Source of the DNA: Arbacia lixula | Lineage: Eukaryota; Echinodermata; Echinoidea; Arbacioida; Arbaciidae | Reading direction: 5' to 3' | Assembly (NCBI GenBank): GCA_963669155.1 | Contig: OZ022591.1 | Coordinates: forward strand, 14,088,353-14,152,352 | DNA: 64,000 nucleotides | Shown: piece by piece, positions 23,501 to 33,250 of the stretch | Layout of the letters: the number at the start of each line of letters is the position of its first letter | Position numbering within the stretch: the stretch's first letter is position 1 | Translations under genes and position numbers: made by a program | Notes under the pieces: model-generated | Databases searched by the model: none | What the model saw: the letters and a program-made list of their open reading frames with translations, nothing else | Told to the model about the DNA's origin: nothing

Positions 23501-25383
23501 TCAATCCGCGGCAGAGGGTATGCGTCCTTTAATGTAGCGGCGTTGAGCTGTCGGTAGTCCACGCAAAACCTCTTGCTACCATCCTTTTTCGTTACGAGCA
23601 CTACATTCGATGCCCACGGGCTGCTGGTTGGTTCAATCAGCTCCTGGGTCAGCATCTCCGCCACCTGCCGGTCTATCTCATCTCTCTGGCCTGGAGGGTG
23701 TCGTCGTTGTGCTTGCCTAATTGGTCGAGAGTCGCCTGTGTCGATGGAGTGTTGGACTAAACCTGTCCTACCCAAGTCCGTCGGGCCTGTTGAGAATATG
23801 TCACTGTACCCCTTCAGTAGCTCAGCCACCTGTGCGTGGTATTCAGCGGGAATTTCTCGGATACTCTGCTGGTATAGCTCGGCTAGATGCTGTGGTACTT
23901 CTCCTCCAACATCCGCTGAGGTAGGGGGGACAGCCTCCATGATTTCGTCATTTTCCATCGACGTCAGACGGGCCACCATAGTTCCACGTTTTACCTTCCG
24001 TTCCTGTTGAGTGGGGTTGAACACTCGCACTGGTAGCACATCTGTCCCCGTCTCGATTACTGCCCTTGCCACGAGTAGTCCTTTATTTATCATCTCTGTC
24101 TGGTTTAGCGGTGGTTCAAGTAGGCCAGCCCCATGAATTGATTCCTTCTTACGACCAGCCACTTCTCCCATCAGTATCGCTTCATGTCCGGGTGGAATTA
24201 CGCTGGTTTCACTGGCAACGATGCGGCAAACAAAGGGGTTTCCCTTGTAGTTTCTGCATGGTATGACTTCCCATGGGGTTTGTAATTCCAGGCGGCGACA
24301 ATCTAGTGTTGATTGGGTCCTTGTCAAAAAATCTATCCCCAGGATCCCGTCGCTACTCAGGTCTGCTATGGTGAATTCCATCAGAAACAGCAAGCCACCG
24401 AGCTGCATCTCCATTTGAGTTTTTCCCTTTAAACCCAACGGTCTGCCGTCCGCCTGGTGCACACTGTGATCTGGTGGTTGTAATGCTTGGGGTTTCCTGT
24501 CCTTCTCTATCTTTTCAAATTCCCTGTTAGCTATGAACGACTGCGAGGATCCGGTGTCTATCAGTAGCCTGACGGGATGCCCGTTGATTTTGGACTCTAT
24601 GTATAAGCCCTGCAGTTTAGTAGCTTTTGGTGTTTCCAACGGCCGCACATGTGCTCTCGCCTCCGGTGCCTCTGAGGGAGGGCCCGCATACGCTGGTCCC
24701 ATGTTACTCCGGAGCATTCCTGCCCCTACATCACTCCTAAACGTCGTTGGTCCCTCATTGGTAGCCATGGGCGGGGCACTTCCTTGGGGTGGATAGGGGC
24801 AATTCCTATGTATGTGCCCTATCTCATTGCAGTTGTGGCACCGTCGATTTTCCCCCGACATCCCGGTCGGCATGCTGTTAGCTGTCGGGTAGTTCAAACA
24901 GGGGCACTCCCTCTTCCAATGCCCTGGTTCCCCGCAGTAAAAACAGTTGTTATTGTGTCGACTGGCTGGCGGTGGAATGGGAGGAACCATCGAACCCTGA
25001 TTTCTTCCCTTGGGTTTCCCGTCACCCTGCCTGGTAGACCCTGCCTTAGCAATTAGCTTGTCCACCTCCTGTATGACCTTATCCACTGCTTTGTCCATTA
25101 TCTTAGCTGGGGGTTCGGGCCTGTCATCTCCACCAGTCAGTGCCCGGCTGAATCTGTGGGGTCGATAATCACTCCGATCTGCCTCCATCTTTAAAAATGC
25201 CTCAGTACTGAGTGCCGCTTCTATTGCATCGTCTAACGTGCGGGGCTGCGCCCGGAAAAGTCCCTCTCTGATCTCAGGCTTTACTACGGCATCCATGAAA
25301 TGACCCCTGGCGAGTTTATCCTGTCCTGCTTCGCCGAATTCCTGGTATGCCAAGGCCGTTAACTCCCGAATACTCTGTCCCAA
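20557..25383 (-). CDS. Ty3/Gypsy Gag C-terminus and Pol polyprotein
   Basis: This 1608-residue open stretch is in the same frame as the gag part upstream and is separated from it by one TGA. It encodes in order: the end of the Gag core; two CCHC knuckles (residues 147-160 and 182-195); an aspartic protease with DTGSS at 276; reverse transcriptase with YLDD at 706-709; RNase H with DTDAS at 853 and TDH at 920; and integrase with an HHCC-type zinc region (about 1080-1125) and the D,D,E residues near 1150, 1210 and 1246. A GPY/F-like module follows (about 1370), then an acidic Glu/Asp/Pro-rich tail. No chromodomain is visible. Apart from the upstream TGA the frame is intact, consistent with recent insertion. 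Confidence 0.93.
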   Translation of the reverse strand: MGQSIRELTALAYQEFGEAGQDKLARGHFMDAVVKPEIREGLFRAQPRTLDDAIEAALSTEAFLKMEADRSDYRPHRFSRALTGGDDRPEPPAKIMDKAVDKVIQEVDKLIAKAGSTRQGDGKPKGRNQGSMVPPIPPPASRHNNNCFYCGEPGHWKRECPCLNYPTANSMPTGMSGENRRCHNCNEIGHIHRNCPYPPQGSAPPMATNEGPTTFRSDVGAGMLRSNMGPAYAGPPSEAPEARAHVRPLETPKATKLQGLYIESKINGHPVRLLIDTGSSQSFIANREFEKIEKDRKPQALQPPDHSVHQADGRPLGLKGKTQMEMQLGGLLFLMEFTIADLSSDGILGIDFLTRTQSTLDCRRLELQTPWEVIPCRNYKGNPFVCRIVASETSVIPPGHEAILMGEVAGRKKESIHGAGLLEPPLNQTEMINKGLLVARAVIETGTDVLPVRVFNPTQQERKVKRGTMVARLTSMENDEIMEAVPPTSADVGGEVPQHLAELYQQSIREIPAEYHAQVAELLKGYSDIFSTGPTDLGRTGLVQHSIDTGDSRPIRQAQRRHPPGQRDEIDRQVAEMLTQELIEPTSSPWASNVVLVTKKDGSKRFCVDYRQLNAATLKDAYPLPRIDDTLDALSGAKWFSTLDLASGYWQVQLDESAKQRAAFIANGGLYAWRVMPFGLCNAPATFERLMDRVLAGLTWETLLVYLDDVIVYGKTVDQEIARLAVVFQRLREAGLKLKPSKCQLFRTSVGYLGHVVSADGVATDPSKTAAIQQWPTPRTVKEVRSFIGLVSYYRRFVEGFAAIARPLHELTEKNRRFEWTEECQAAFDELKRRLMSPPILAYPNPDGDYILDTDASDTGIGAVLSQVQGGAERVVAYASRSLRREERNYCVTRKELLAVVVFLRQFRQYLYGRQVIIRTDHGSLQWLVRFKDSRGQLARWLEQISEYNYTIQHRQGRSHGNADGMSRRPCRQCGRDDDGVEYHLRVLESVEEGSPDIATLQSQEENIRPVRAAKMKGEKPTSEEAAPWSDQARRLLTHWDVLEVRDGVLVRRWESEDGSVVRGQVILPRAMITNVFREAHASLTGGHFGMTKTLGRVRLKYYWVGMVADLRSALRQCDVCARRKCPSKTQRAPLQQRISGSVMERVALDVVGPFPRTRRGNRYVLVVGDYFSKWMEAYPIPNEKAGTVAEKLVVEYICRFGVPRYIHSDQGRNFVSEVFSEVCRLMGITKTRTTAYNPKSDGLIERYNRTLIDTVAALLDQGQDEEWDQLLPFATCAYRSCPQESTGETPNMLMLGREVTMPGDLVAPEDMSDEQDPLPDYAEQLRDRMQRVHERVREKLGLACRKQKRYYDRRATAAKFEVGQYVWLRRKIREKGRSPKLQTKWLGPYLVVTKLSDVTLRLQQTPRTKPYIVHVDRLKAYTGEPLPVWQYQPRATAGNPPQQNEGGEDGEVTDTEETAPAELRGPNEDEAGSREVEFDGENTEMRETAPPEIRVPDEGSIDGGETDGAVDTSEREEPTMIPADGVQPFMGAGDDELLPDGDEPSAFPVGAESGFEGPSRTLNASPAAAGTGADTSRADQATEAAISKEDNRKQYPRRQRRPPQYCY

Positions 25384-25476
25384 TTCCTGTAAAGTTTCCT
25401 TTGGTTTTCTACGGCGGGTACGGAGTTCCGCGAGAAATACCTCTGCCTTGCCCGCTGGCCCGAATCGCTGCTTGAG

Positions 25477-26499
25477 TCAAATGACCAGTTCTTTGTACGT
25501 CAGCTTCCTCCCAGTCGGCTGGACCAAAACCTTCACTGCTGGCCCCCGCATACTGGCCGCTAAGTACTGAAGTGCTTCCTCCTCCGACCACCTGTTCACT
25601 CCCGCGCAGGCTTCGAAATGGCTGAGGTAGTCCATAATTGGTCCCCGCCCGTCATATCGGTCCGGTGTCATCCTAAGTCGGTCTCTGTCTCTGTAGTGCG
25701 ATGGGTACTGCCCCTCATTCCATAGCTCTGGTCGTCGCCACGGCGTTCCGCTCGCAGACGTTTTCCCTCTGCCTTCGTCTATAGTGGTAAATTGCCCTGA
25801 TTCTGTTCCGCCGCTCGCCGGCGCCTGGTTGTACACATTCGCTGGATAATTGGTAGACTGCCGTTCCCTATTCGCGTGCCTAAGTATAGGTGAAACTCCC
25901 CCTGGGTTCCTTAGTGTATTTGGTCCCTCGTGCAATCCCTGGACTCCACGGGCCACATCTCGCATCGGGTGCCGCGGTTTGTCTGGTACAACACGATAAG
26001 TGTACATCCCAGTATCTATTTCATTGTTTGCTGGGGTAGCAAAATCTACCTGATGTGGAGGGGAACTCCGTTGGTATATTCCGTCCGCTGGAGTATAGCT
26101 GGGGCCCCCCGGGCCAATTTCCATGTCTGCTGGTGTGGAAAAACCTGACGGGTACGAAGGGGATGGAAGCTCGATGCTACCGCTAGACGTCCTTGCAATG
26201 GTAGGGTAAACTTCCCTTCCTGTTTGTCCAACCCTGGTGCCAGAGATACCGAGTGCACCGCTACGTGACGTTGGTAGGCTATTGCTCCTAGTTCCTGTCC
26301 CGCTGGAGCCCGCGAATCCTGAGCTACCATATAAGGCGCTGCTACTAGTCCCTGCATTCGGCGTAACAGCTGGGTTGATTTCCATTGATGTACGCAAATC
26401 CTTCATCATGTTGTCGATTTCGGCCATGCCTTGCTCCAATTGATACCATAGTTCAGCCCTGGTAGCTGGGCGTAGATTTGTCCTTATTGGCTGGTCCAT
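25477..26499 (-). pseudogene. Ty3/Gypsy Gag N-terminal part, ended by an in-frame TGA
   Basis: The frame starts with MDQPIRTNLR 44 bp after the 5' LTR and runs 340 residues of Gly/Ser/Pro/Thr-rich sequence into a Gag core (FEACAGVNRWSEEEALQYLA). It then meets TGA at 25477-25479. The same frame continues on the other side with matching Gag sequence. The stop lies inside the capsid-like region, upstream of the CCHC knuckles, which is not the usual gag-pol boundary. A nonsense mutation in this copy is therefore more likely than programmed readthrough. Confidence 0.85.
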
Positions 26500-26522
26500 C
26501 CTACTTCAGTCCGTCCAAAACC

Positions 26523-26541
26523 AATCCCACTCCTGACACCA
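26523..26541 (-). promoter_or_regulatory. Primer binding site, complementary to tRNA-Leu 3' end
   Basis: Two bases inside the 5' LTR edge the minus strand reads TGGTGTCAGGAGTGGGATT. Its complement, AATCCCACTCCTGACACCA, matches from memory the 3' end of animal tRNA-Leu(CAG) plus CCA over 19 nt. Confidence 0.8.
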
Positions 26542-26543
26542 CG

Positions 26544-27876
26544 TGTAGCGAAAATTGGGTATTTGTTGACTGTCCCCCTGATGGTAGGAAGTTAGGGCGC
26601 CTGCTCGACCGGGGGCGAAAGGGAATAATATGGTGTTTGTCAGGACGCCGTTCCCTTTTCGTTCCCCGCGCCGAGTACCCAAGTCAAAGATGATCTGCCG
26701 AGCGTGTAGGCTGTAAGTCCGTTTGGTCGCAATATACGACCAGGTTTATGGACGGGGATATCAGCACAAGCGGCACACTCCTCTGAATAGGTTCCCGTGT
26801 CCGGAGCACTGATACCCGATTTTGTTAGTGACCCTCTCCTTCCATAACAGGTAGATATCCAACACACAGATCCAAAACACCAATCCCACGCACAAACCAC
26901 CAGCAAGAATCCAGGGGGGGGGGGGGGGCACAAATCTACCAGCAAAAATCCAGGGGGCACAAATCCACCCGCAAGAATTCACTGCAAGAATCCAGGGGGC
27001 ACAATTCCAACAGCAGAATCCACTGCAAGAATCCAGGGGCACAATTCCAACAGCACTGGTAGGCTGGAAACCGGCTGGTCCCTCTCTCCTACCAGTCGCA
27101 ATCCAGGGGGTGGCACAATCCAAGGCACAATCCAATGGCCTGGTAGGCTGGAACAGGCTGGTTCCTCTCTCCTACCAGTCTTGCTCCCCCAGCTCTGGTA
27201 CTGGTAGACCATACCAGCCTCCCGCAATGCCGGAGGAAAGCGATTCCAAGGCTATCAGTGGCCCTAATTGCCACTAATAGTCCCCACCAGTGTGGAACCT
27301 TCAACACCCTGACTATCTTTCGCAAGCGAAAGATGTTGTGCAAAACATCATTTAAATCATTTGCTTCGCACACCGTACTAGTGGTAGGGTAGAGTATACC
27401 GGTGGTATACCTAGCCAGAGACCCTCTCGCCTCCGATTATCTTTCGCAAGCGAAAGATATGTGCAAAACATCAATTTAATCATTTGCTTCGCACATATCG
27501 TACTAGCGGTAGGGTATACCTGGCCAGTGACCCTCTCACTGCGCTCCCGATTTGCGAATTTCTTTATTGCTTTATACTCAAAAATTACAGAAAAATAATT
27601 GGTTAAACAACTCACTACATCTCCCTTATACATCAAACCCCAGATTCATAATACTGCCAATCACCCCCATTACATGTCAATTATCTCAAATAACCCATCA
27701 TCACCACCTCTAACACTCCCTACCATCCGAACTATCCTACAATTTCCACCTACTCTACAATAATCAATTTTTGACCTAAAAACTGTGAACCGTTAAATAA
27801 ACGTTGTAATCGATTGCGCGTTATATGATAATCGATAATATAATCGATCTACGAAAATAACCCTATTTTCGTTACA
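26544..27876 (-). repeat. Right LTR (5' LTR of the minus-strand Ty3 element)
   Basis: It is the same length (1333 bp) as the left LTR, offset by 9513 bp, and I noticed no differences; all long open frames translate identically in both. The TATAAAG candidate promoter box is at about 27570-27576 on the minus strand. Confidence 0.95.
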
Positions 27877-28145
27877 ATATACATGTATATGTTGTATCCT
27901 TACATATGATTTACTGTTTAATTGTTAATATAACACTGTAAATCTTGACTCTTACGAAGAAGTTTCAGGGCTCATCCGGATGATGCTAGTGTCAACTGTA
28001 AATAACTTAAAAACATGAGAAATCAAATCAGTCACTTTTGAGAAATGTTACTGTTATGACTATTTGAAATATAGGGGGCGCATTTTCTGTCGCCCGTCAG
28101 AGACATACTATACCCCCATCCAGAGCCATCTATAAACAGAGTTTG

Positions 28146-28410
28146 GCCAACTCGGTTTCATTCGGTTACAACATGGCGCATATTCTTTTGCTATTCGCTT
28201 TCCCAACAAAGCAACAGGCACCATGTTGTTACCTATAGTTGGCCAAAATATGTTTATAGATGGCTCTGCTCCCGTCTAGAGCCCTTCTTACAGAGAGTTT
28301 GGTCAACTCACTTTCACTACATAGCAACATGGCGCGTACGTATTGCTTGTTGGGCAAGCAGTTAAGCAAAATGAATATGCGCCATGTTGCCTCTTTTGAA
28401 AAAATCTCGA
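28146..28410. repeat. GTTGGCCAACT/ACATGGCGC inverted-repeat units
   Basis: Two units of about 100 bp (28146-28255 and about 28295-28415) each contain GTTTGG(C/T)CAACTC, then AACATGGCGC, and end with the inverse GCGCCATGTTG / GTTGGCC. A third unit is at about 31728-31838, on the far side of the CCATATGG-rich block. These look like small palindromic MITEs. Confidence 0.55.
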
Positions 28411-28497
28411 ACCGAGTTGGCCTAGCTCTGTGTATAAAGGGCTCTTGTTTCATTCAGAGTTATCTAAAATTGATCGAGTTTGGCCAACTTGGTTTCA

Positions 28498-28797
28498 ATA
28501 ACCCAGATAGCAAAATATCTGGAGTCCATATGTGGGTCTGCTGGGGCCCATATGTACCATATTCAACCCATATGGGGCCCATACGGTTTGTCCTACCCAG
28601 AATCCAGATAATAAAACCATATTGGCCCCATATGGTATGTAAATAGGTACTGCATGTGGTCTTATTTCTGTGTCGACTGAGCCATATAAAACCCATTTGG
28701 GGCCCATATGGGGTTTTTTTCCACCTTGAACCCACATAATAACTGAGATGCCCATGAATTTTCATGCTGCATTAGGCCTATTGACTTGTGTCATATT
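28498..28797. mobile_element. CCATATGGGGCCC-rich repeat, copy 1
   Basis: It begins CCAGATAGCAAAATATCTGG and is dense in CCCATATGGGGCCCATA palindromes. It ends AGGCCTATTGACTTGTGTCA. A second copy in the same orientation lies at 30908-31215. Probably part of a DNA transposon family. Confidence 0.6.
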
Positions 28798-28810
28798 TTG
28801 GGGGGAGCAC

Positions 28811-28985
28811 TCGTTATTCCGAAGGTTCGTTATTCCGAAGATTCGAATACTACGAAGTCTCGTTATTCCGAAGGTTCGTTAGTCCGAGAAAGAAATAAGG
28901 TTCGTTTTTCCGAAGGCTCGTTAATCCGAAAAAGATATAAGGTTCGAACCTTATTAACGAACCTTTGGAAAACGAACTTTATTTC
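28811..28985. repeat. Minisatellite, GGTTCGTTATTCCGAA units
   Basis: About ten degenerate 16-17-bp units of GTTCGTTATTCCGAAG type. The last units are inverted (AACGAACCTT), so the block can fold back. Confidence 0.8.
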
Positions 28986-29029
28986 GACACTTAACCCATT
29001 GTTTTGGTTGAGTTAGCACCCTTTAACAA

Positions 29030-29395
29030 ATACTTATCCCTCTTGAGTTTTAAACTTTTAAAAATCCTTTATTTTGGTGAAAAAAAATAAAGCTCCGGTT
29101 ATTTTGACGAAAATGTAACATGACCTGTTATGTAAACATCAGAAGTCATTTTCGTGTCATGGTTGAGTGAAAACGCTTTAAAAATCGCACCAAAAATCCC
29201 AAAATGTAATGTTAAAACGGCATAGACAATTGCCCTAGTGACTTTTGATTTGCCCACTCATTCATGACTAATTGGATTAATGTGATTTTCACACCGAAGT
29301 TAGTCAATAGGTTAAGGAACAATCCTGACAAAATATTTTGTCCAAAACTTATTCGATAAAAAGTTATGCTATTTGCTTAGGGGGGGGGGGGGGCT
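29030..29395. mobile_element. Dispersed repeat, half of a foldback element
   Basis: It carries ACATGACCTGTTATGTAAACAT, then a GTCATTTTCGTGTCATGGTT segment, GCATAGACAATTGCCCTAGT and TAAAAAGTTATGCT, ending in a G run. The inverted counterpart is at 52420-52745 and a same-sense counterpart at 52900-53140. Confidence 0.6.
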
Positions 29396-30031
29396 TACTC
29401 TTTTTGTTGTGTTTAGCTGACTGTATTTATGCGTTACAAGGCAGTATAAAAAGGGAAAGTTGTGAATACATTACGAAAATGGATTATTGGCAAGGGCCAT
29501 GTTTGCTGTTAATGTCACCAGACAAGAGCAGCAAGAGCAAGCTCAGGTGTTCAGTTCAAGACTGCTTAAAACTCATAATTACAAAGATCTTCTCGAGTCT
29601 TCAAGAAGAGTGGAAAAAGATATGGAACAAGCTCAACTGTATATCAGCATGAAGGTTCAAACCAGTCGCACAGAAAGTCAAACATGACCAGTTTCCTTGA
29701 CTGACACAGGCGTGTCCGAAACGACTCTTAAGGTGGCGGATATATAGCGGGAAAGTTGAAGAGTAGCAACAACTAATATGCATTCCACCAATTTAATCTG
29801 AATCACCAGATACAGGCGAATATTATAGCGTCTTAGGGATGAAGTTATGAATACACTGCGAAAACGGCTTATTCAAAAGCCCTGTAAGACGGCATATATG
29901 CAACACTTATATAACACCATTCCAGCATCCACTGTATATCGTCGTACAATACAACGTGAAACCAGCGATAAGCTACACATTGAACTTAGCATGTACTCGA
30001 TCTGTGTACCAAGGGTCTGTGTGTATTACTG

Positions 30032-30120
30032 ACACTACGGACACGATCTTTTGTTATGCGGACAAAATTTCAAAGGGTTCCATTGAAATGTCCGCATAAC
30101 AAAGACCATGCTCGTAGTGT
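30032..30120. repeat. 89-bp foldback element
   Basis: ACACTACGGACACGATCTTT and TTGTTATGCGGACAAAATTT are mirrored by an inverted arm that includes GTCCGCATAACAAAG and ends CTCGTAGTGT. A degenerate relative is at about 50229-50304 (TTGTTACGCGGACAAAATTT). Confidence 0.7.
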
Positions 30121-30234
30121 ATGAACGATTTCGGGCACGATACATTTACAGTGTAGGGTCACTTAAACATTCATCGTGGAGGGATGCAAACATAAACATA
30201 AACACCATGTAGCGGCTAAATTCTCCCGGTTGAG

Positions 30235-30560
30235 CACCGACGCTATTATGGCCGAGAGGTCTAATACGCCGGTAGTAAGCTCACACTCGTGCGCCTCGCA
30301 CGGGTTCGAATCTCGTCTGACGCTAATACAGGTTCAAGGATTTTTGCGGTTTGGCACCGTGTGATTGGGATCAGCCTTGTTTCCTCCCCTAAATCGTCAG
30401 GGCCTCGGCTAGAGTTCCAGGAGTTTACGAAGAGACATGCTTTGGGCCGAGATCGCCATATCAGAAGGGCACTAATGGTAGCCGGTAAAAGGTCATTGAT
30501 TTGGCCCCTAAGTCACGACACCTGAACGCCTGGCAACCATTGCGTAATCTTTTGATTTTT
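30235..30560 (+). mobile_element. tRNA-derived SINE
   Basis: The head has a box A (TGGCCGAGAGG) at 30249 and box B (GGTTCGAATC) at 30303, with a long variable region as in tRNA-Ser or tRNA-Leu. An unrelated body of about 240 bp follows, ending in a T-rich region at about 30550. Head plus body is the layout of a tRNA-derived SINE. Confidence 0.5.
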
Positions 30561-30907
30561 TTAATTTGTTATGATTAGTTGTTGTCCCTCTATCTCTATA
30601 TTAAGCCACCCGTAACATTTTGTTTTTTTTGTTTTTTGTTTTTGAAATCCACTTTAATTTGTTTTCTTTCCTTATCTCTAGTAACAATAAGCTTGGATGA
30701 TGCGAATCAAAAAAAATTAAAAAACAGCATATCACTAATTACAGGCCCAACCCGTAAAATTGACTAAAAAGTATACCATTAAAATATAGGCCTTCGACCA
30801 ATAGCACATTTAAAAGTATCATGCGCACTCACCCTCATACTTTTCCGAGAGTTGAAAAAAAAAAAACAGCCCAAAACAAATTCCAGTGACTGGAAAAAAC
30901 TAATAAT

Positions 30908-31216
30908 TAGAACCCAGATAGGAAAGTATCTGGGGCAGATATGGGAATCATGTGGGTCTAGTGGGGCTCATATGTACCATGTTCAACCCATATGGGGCCC
31001 ATATGGTTTGTGCCACCTAGAACCCAGATAATAAAACCATATGGGCCCCACGTGGTATGTATATGGGTAATGTGGACTTATTTCTGGGTAGATTGAGCCA
31101 TATAGGGCCCCATATGGGGCCCATATGGGCGTTTCCACCTTGAACCCACATGATAACCGAAATGCCCATGAATATTCATGCATTCATTAGGCCTATTGAC
31201 TTGTGTCATATTTTTG
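30908..31216. mobile_element. CCATATGGGGCCC-rich repeat, copy 2
   Basis: Same order of landmarks as 28498-28797: AACCCAGATAG, ATATCTGG, TTCAACCCATATGGGGCCC, AACCCAGATAATAAAACCAT, CACCTTGAACCCACAT and AGGCCTATTGACTTGTGTCA. Confidence 0.6.
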
Positions 31217-31436
31217 TATATTTGAATAGATAACCGATATATAACTAGATAGAAGAAATATTCAAGCATAAATTCCAGTAATCGCTTTATTAAAAGATAA
31301 ATAAATGCCACCTAATTGAATCCAGACAACAATAATTTAATACGACAAAATGTTCATCTTTAATTATACTAACCAATATTTTTTAAAGTAAATTTCTGTA
31401 GTACTATATATATGAAATTGAGTGTACTAAAGAACA

Positions 31437-31492
31437 CGATAGGATTGAGTAGGATAGGTTGGATCAGATAAGATAGGATGAGGTTAGGATAA
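31437..31492. repeat. GGATA-type short tandem repeat
   Basis: Degenerate AGGATA/AGGTT pentamers over about 55 bp. Confidence 0.6.
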
Positions 31493-31544
31493 TAATTATG
31501 TGTTCGTATGTTGCCTATTCAAGTATGATATGTCATACCAATTT

Positions 31545-31725
31545 TTTTGGCTCATATTGGCCCATATGGGCCCCAGATGGGGTGTGCGGTGCAAAATATA
31601 GATGAGTCCCAGATGGGCCCAGATGCTCCCCATATGGGTAGCCCATATGGGGCCTATATCCATGCAGGCCCAGATCAACCCATATCTAGCCCATATGGGC
31701 ACCAGATATTTTGCTATCTGGGAAG
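31545..31725. mobile_element. CCATATGGG-rich repeat in inverted orientation
   Basis: It ends with CCAGATATTTTGCTATCTGG, the inverse of the start of the copy at 28498. The two could be the ends of one 3.2-kb element (28498-31723) or separate copies. Confidence 0.5.
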
Positions 31726-31989
31726 TAACAACATGGCGCGTTTTGCTTTGTTGGGCAATCAGCGGATAACAACATTAGATGCGCCATGTTGTTACCTATT
31801 GTTATCATGTTGTGACGTATTAAAATCGAGTTGGCCAAGCTTTACTCATATCTTCATCTCTCTCAATGATCGTACTATTTTAAAAGTTGCAGGGCGTACA
31901 CCATGTCTGATATGTATGCATATTTTATTCGCGTCGTTTAAACAATACGTTACTAATGGTAATCCAATGCTTGCCCGAGGTTTGTCCCA

Positions 31990-32590
31990 GTAGCAACAAC
32001 TAATAGATTCGGAGTGCGTTCTACCCATTGAAACTGAATCACGAATATTTACGCGCTACTACATAGCTACTACATAATGGCGGATATAAGGTGAAGGAGA
32101 TATAGGCCTAAGTATGATTCAGACAAATGATGACACTACGATGTGGTGGTTGATATGTAGGTACAGACCTCTGGCAGTGATCAATTGTGTAAGCTTCTTA
32201 CGTGAGCTTGATATGAGTGGAAAAACCCCTATCAAATTTGTTTGTGAGTGAAGAATAAAACCAGCTTGAGCAAAACAATTGAACATGTACATGTATTATT
32301 GTCACATAGCTCGACTCCCTCATTACCATTGGCATGGAATTGTCTAGTAAGGCCAGTAAAGTTTAAAAGTCTGGTAAAGAAAGGGTGCTAAAAGCAGGAA
32401 GATGCAAATGTTTCACTAAACTTGCACCTCCTTGGCCCAACGATTCAAATGTGTGAGTGTGTATGTGGCATGTTGAACGGGAATGGCAATGTATCCAGAG
32501 CCCGTTATACATGTACATAAGGGCTCTGAATGTATCCATCTCTCTCTTTATACATGTATTATTATATAAACAAAGATGCATGGGAATGTA
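31990..32590. other. Stretch without a recognised gene
   Basis: I see unique-looking AT-rich sequence with no supported exon. The start (AGTAGCAACAACTAATA) resembles about 29763, which suggests an old repeat. Confidence 0.3.
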
Positions 32591-32594
32591 ACCA

Positions 32595-33147
32595 TCACCC
32601 CCCCCCCCCTCTTTCTCTCCTTCCCCCTCTCGCTATAGTATACCCATCTCTCCCTCACCCCCATCGCTCTTGCAACAGTATATCTCTCTCGCCCCCCCCC
32701 CCTCTCTCTCTCTCTCTCTCGCTATAGGAATGGATTCTGCCTCCCCCTCTCTCGCTGTAGGAGCATCCCTCCCCCTCTCTCGCTATAGGAGTATATTCCT
32801 CTCCCTCCCCCTCTCTTTCTATAGGAGTGTATCCCCCCCCCCCCCCACCTCTCTCTCTCTCTCTCTCTCTGTGTCTCTCCCTCTCTCTCTCTCTCTCTGG
32901 CTACAAGAGTATATCCCCCTCTCTCGCTACACGAGTATACCCCCCTCTCTCTCGCGCTATAGAAATGGATTCTCCCTCCCCCTCTCTCGCTGTAGGAGCA
33001 TCCCTCTCTCTCTCCCCCCTCCCCCCCTCTCTCGCTATAGGAGTAAATACCTCTCCATCCCCCTCTCTCTCTATAGGAGTGTATCTCCCCCCCCCCCTCC
33101 CACCTCTCTCTCTCTCTGTCTCTCTCTCTCTGTCTCTCCCTCTGTCT

Positions 33148-33179
<32 letters not shown>

Positions 33180-33250
33180 TTCTTTCTCCCTCTCTCTCGC
33201 CATAGGAGTGTATCCCTCTCCCTCCAGCTATAGGAGTATATCCAGGAGTT
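32595..33250. repeat. CT-rich minisatellite with CTATAGGAGTATAT units
   Basis: (CT)n and poly-C runs alternate with CTCGCTATAGGAGTATATCC-type units, repeated more than ten times. Open frames in both strands are artefacts of the repeat. Confidence 0.9.

Larger units (their letters stand above)
17031..27876 (-). mobile_element. Full-length Ty3/Gypsy LTR retrotransposon with ORF3
   Basis: The element is 10,846 bp, bounded by two 1333-bp LTRs in direct orientation and by the 4-bp duplication ATAT (17027-17030 and 27877-27880). Read on the minus strand the order is 5' LTR, tRNA-Leu primer site, gag, protease, reverse transcriptase, RNase H, integrase, a zinc-finger ORF3, about 1.1 kb of AT-rich non-coding sequence, polypurine tract, 3' LTR. 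Protease-RT-RNaseH-integrase order defines the Ty3/Gypsy lineage. I saw no differences between the LTRs, so insertion is recent. One in-frame TGA in gag suggests this copy is defective. Confidence 0.95.

Noticed and set aside
25477-25479. Programmed stop-codon readthrough between gag and pol
   Set aside because: The TGA lies within the capsid-like part of gag, upstream of the CCHC knuckles, not at the gag-pol boundary. A mutation in this copy is simpler.
20592-26443. Plus-strand open frames across the Ty3 element
   Set aside because: They are shadows of the minus-strand gag-pol frame.
28811-28985. CRISPR-like regularly spaced repeats
   Set aside because: This is a degenerate minisatellite in a eukaryotic genome. 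Units are contiguous and lack unique spacers.
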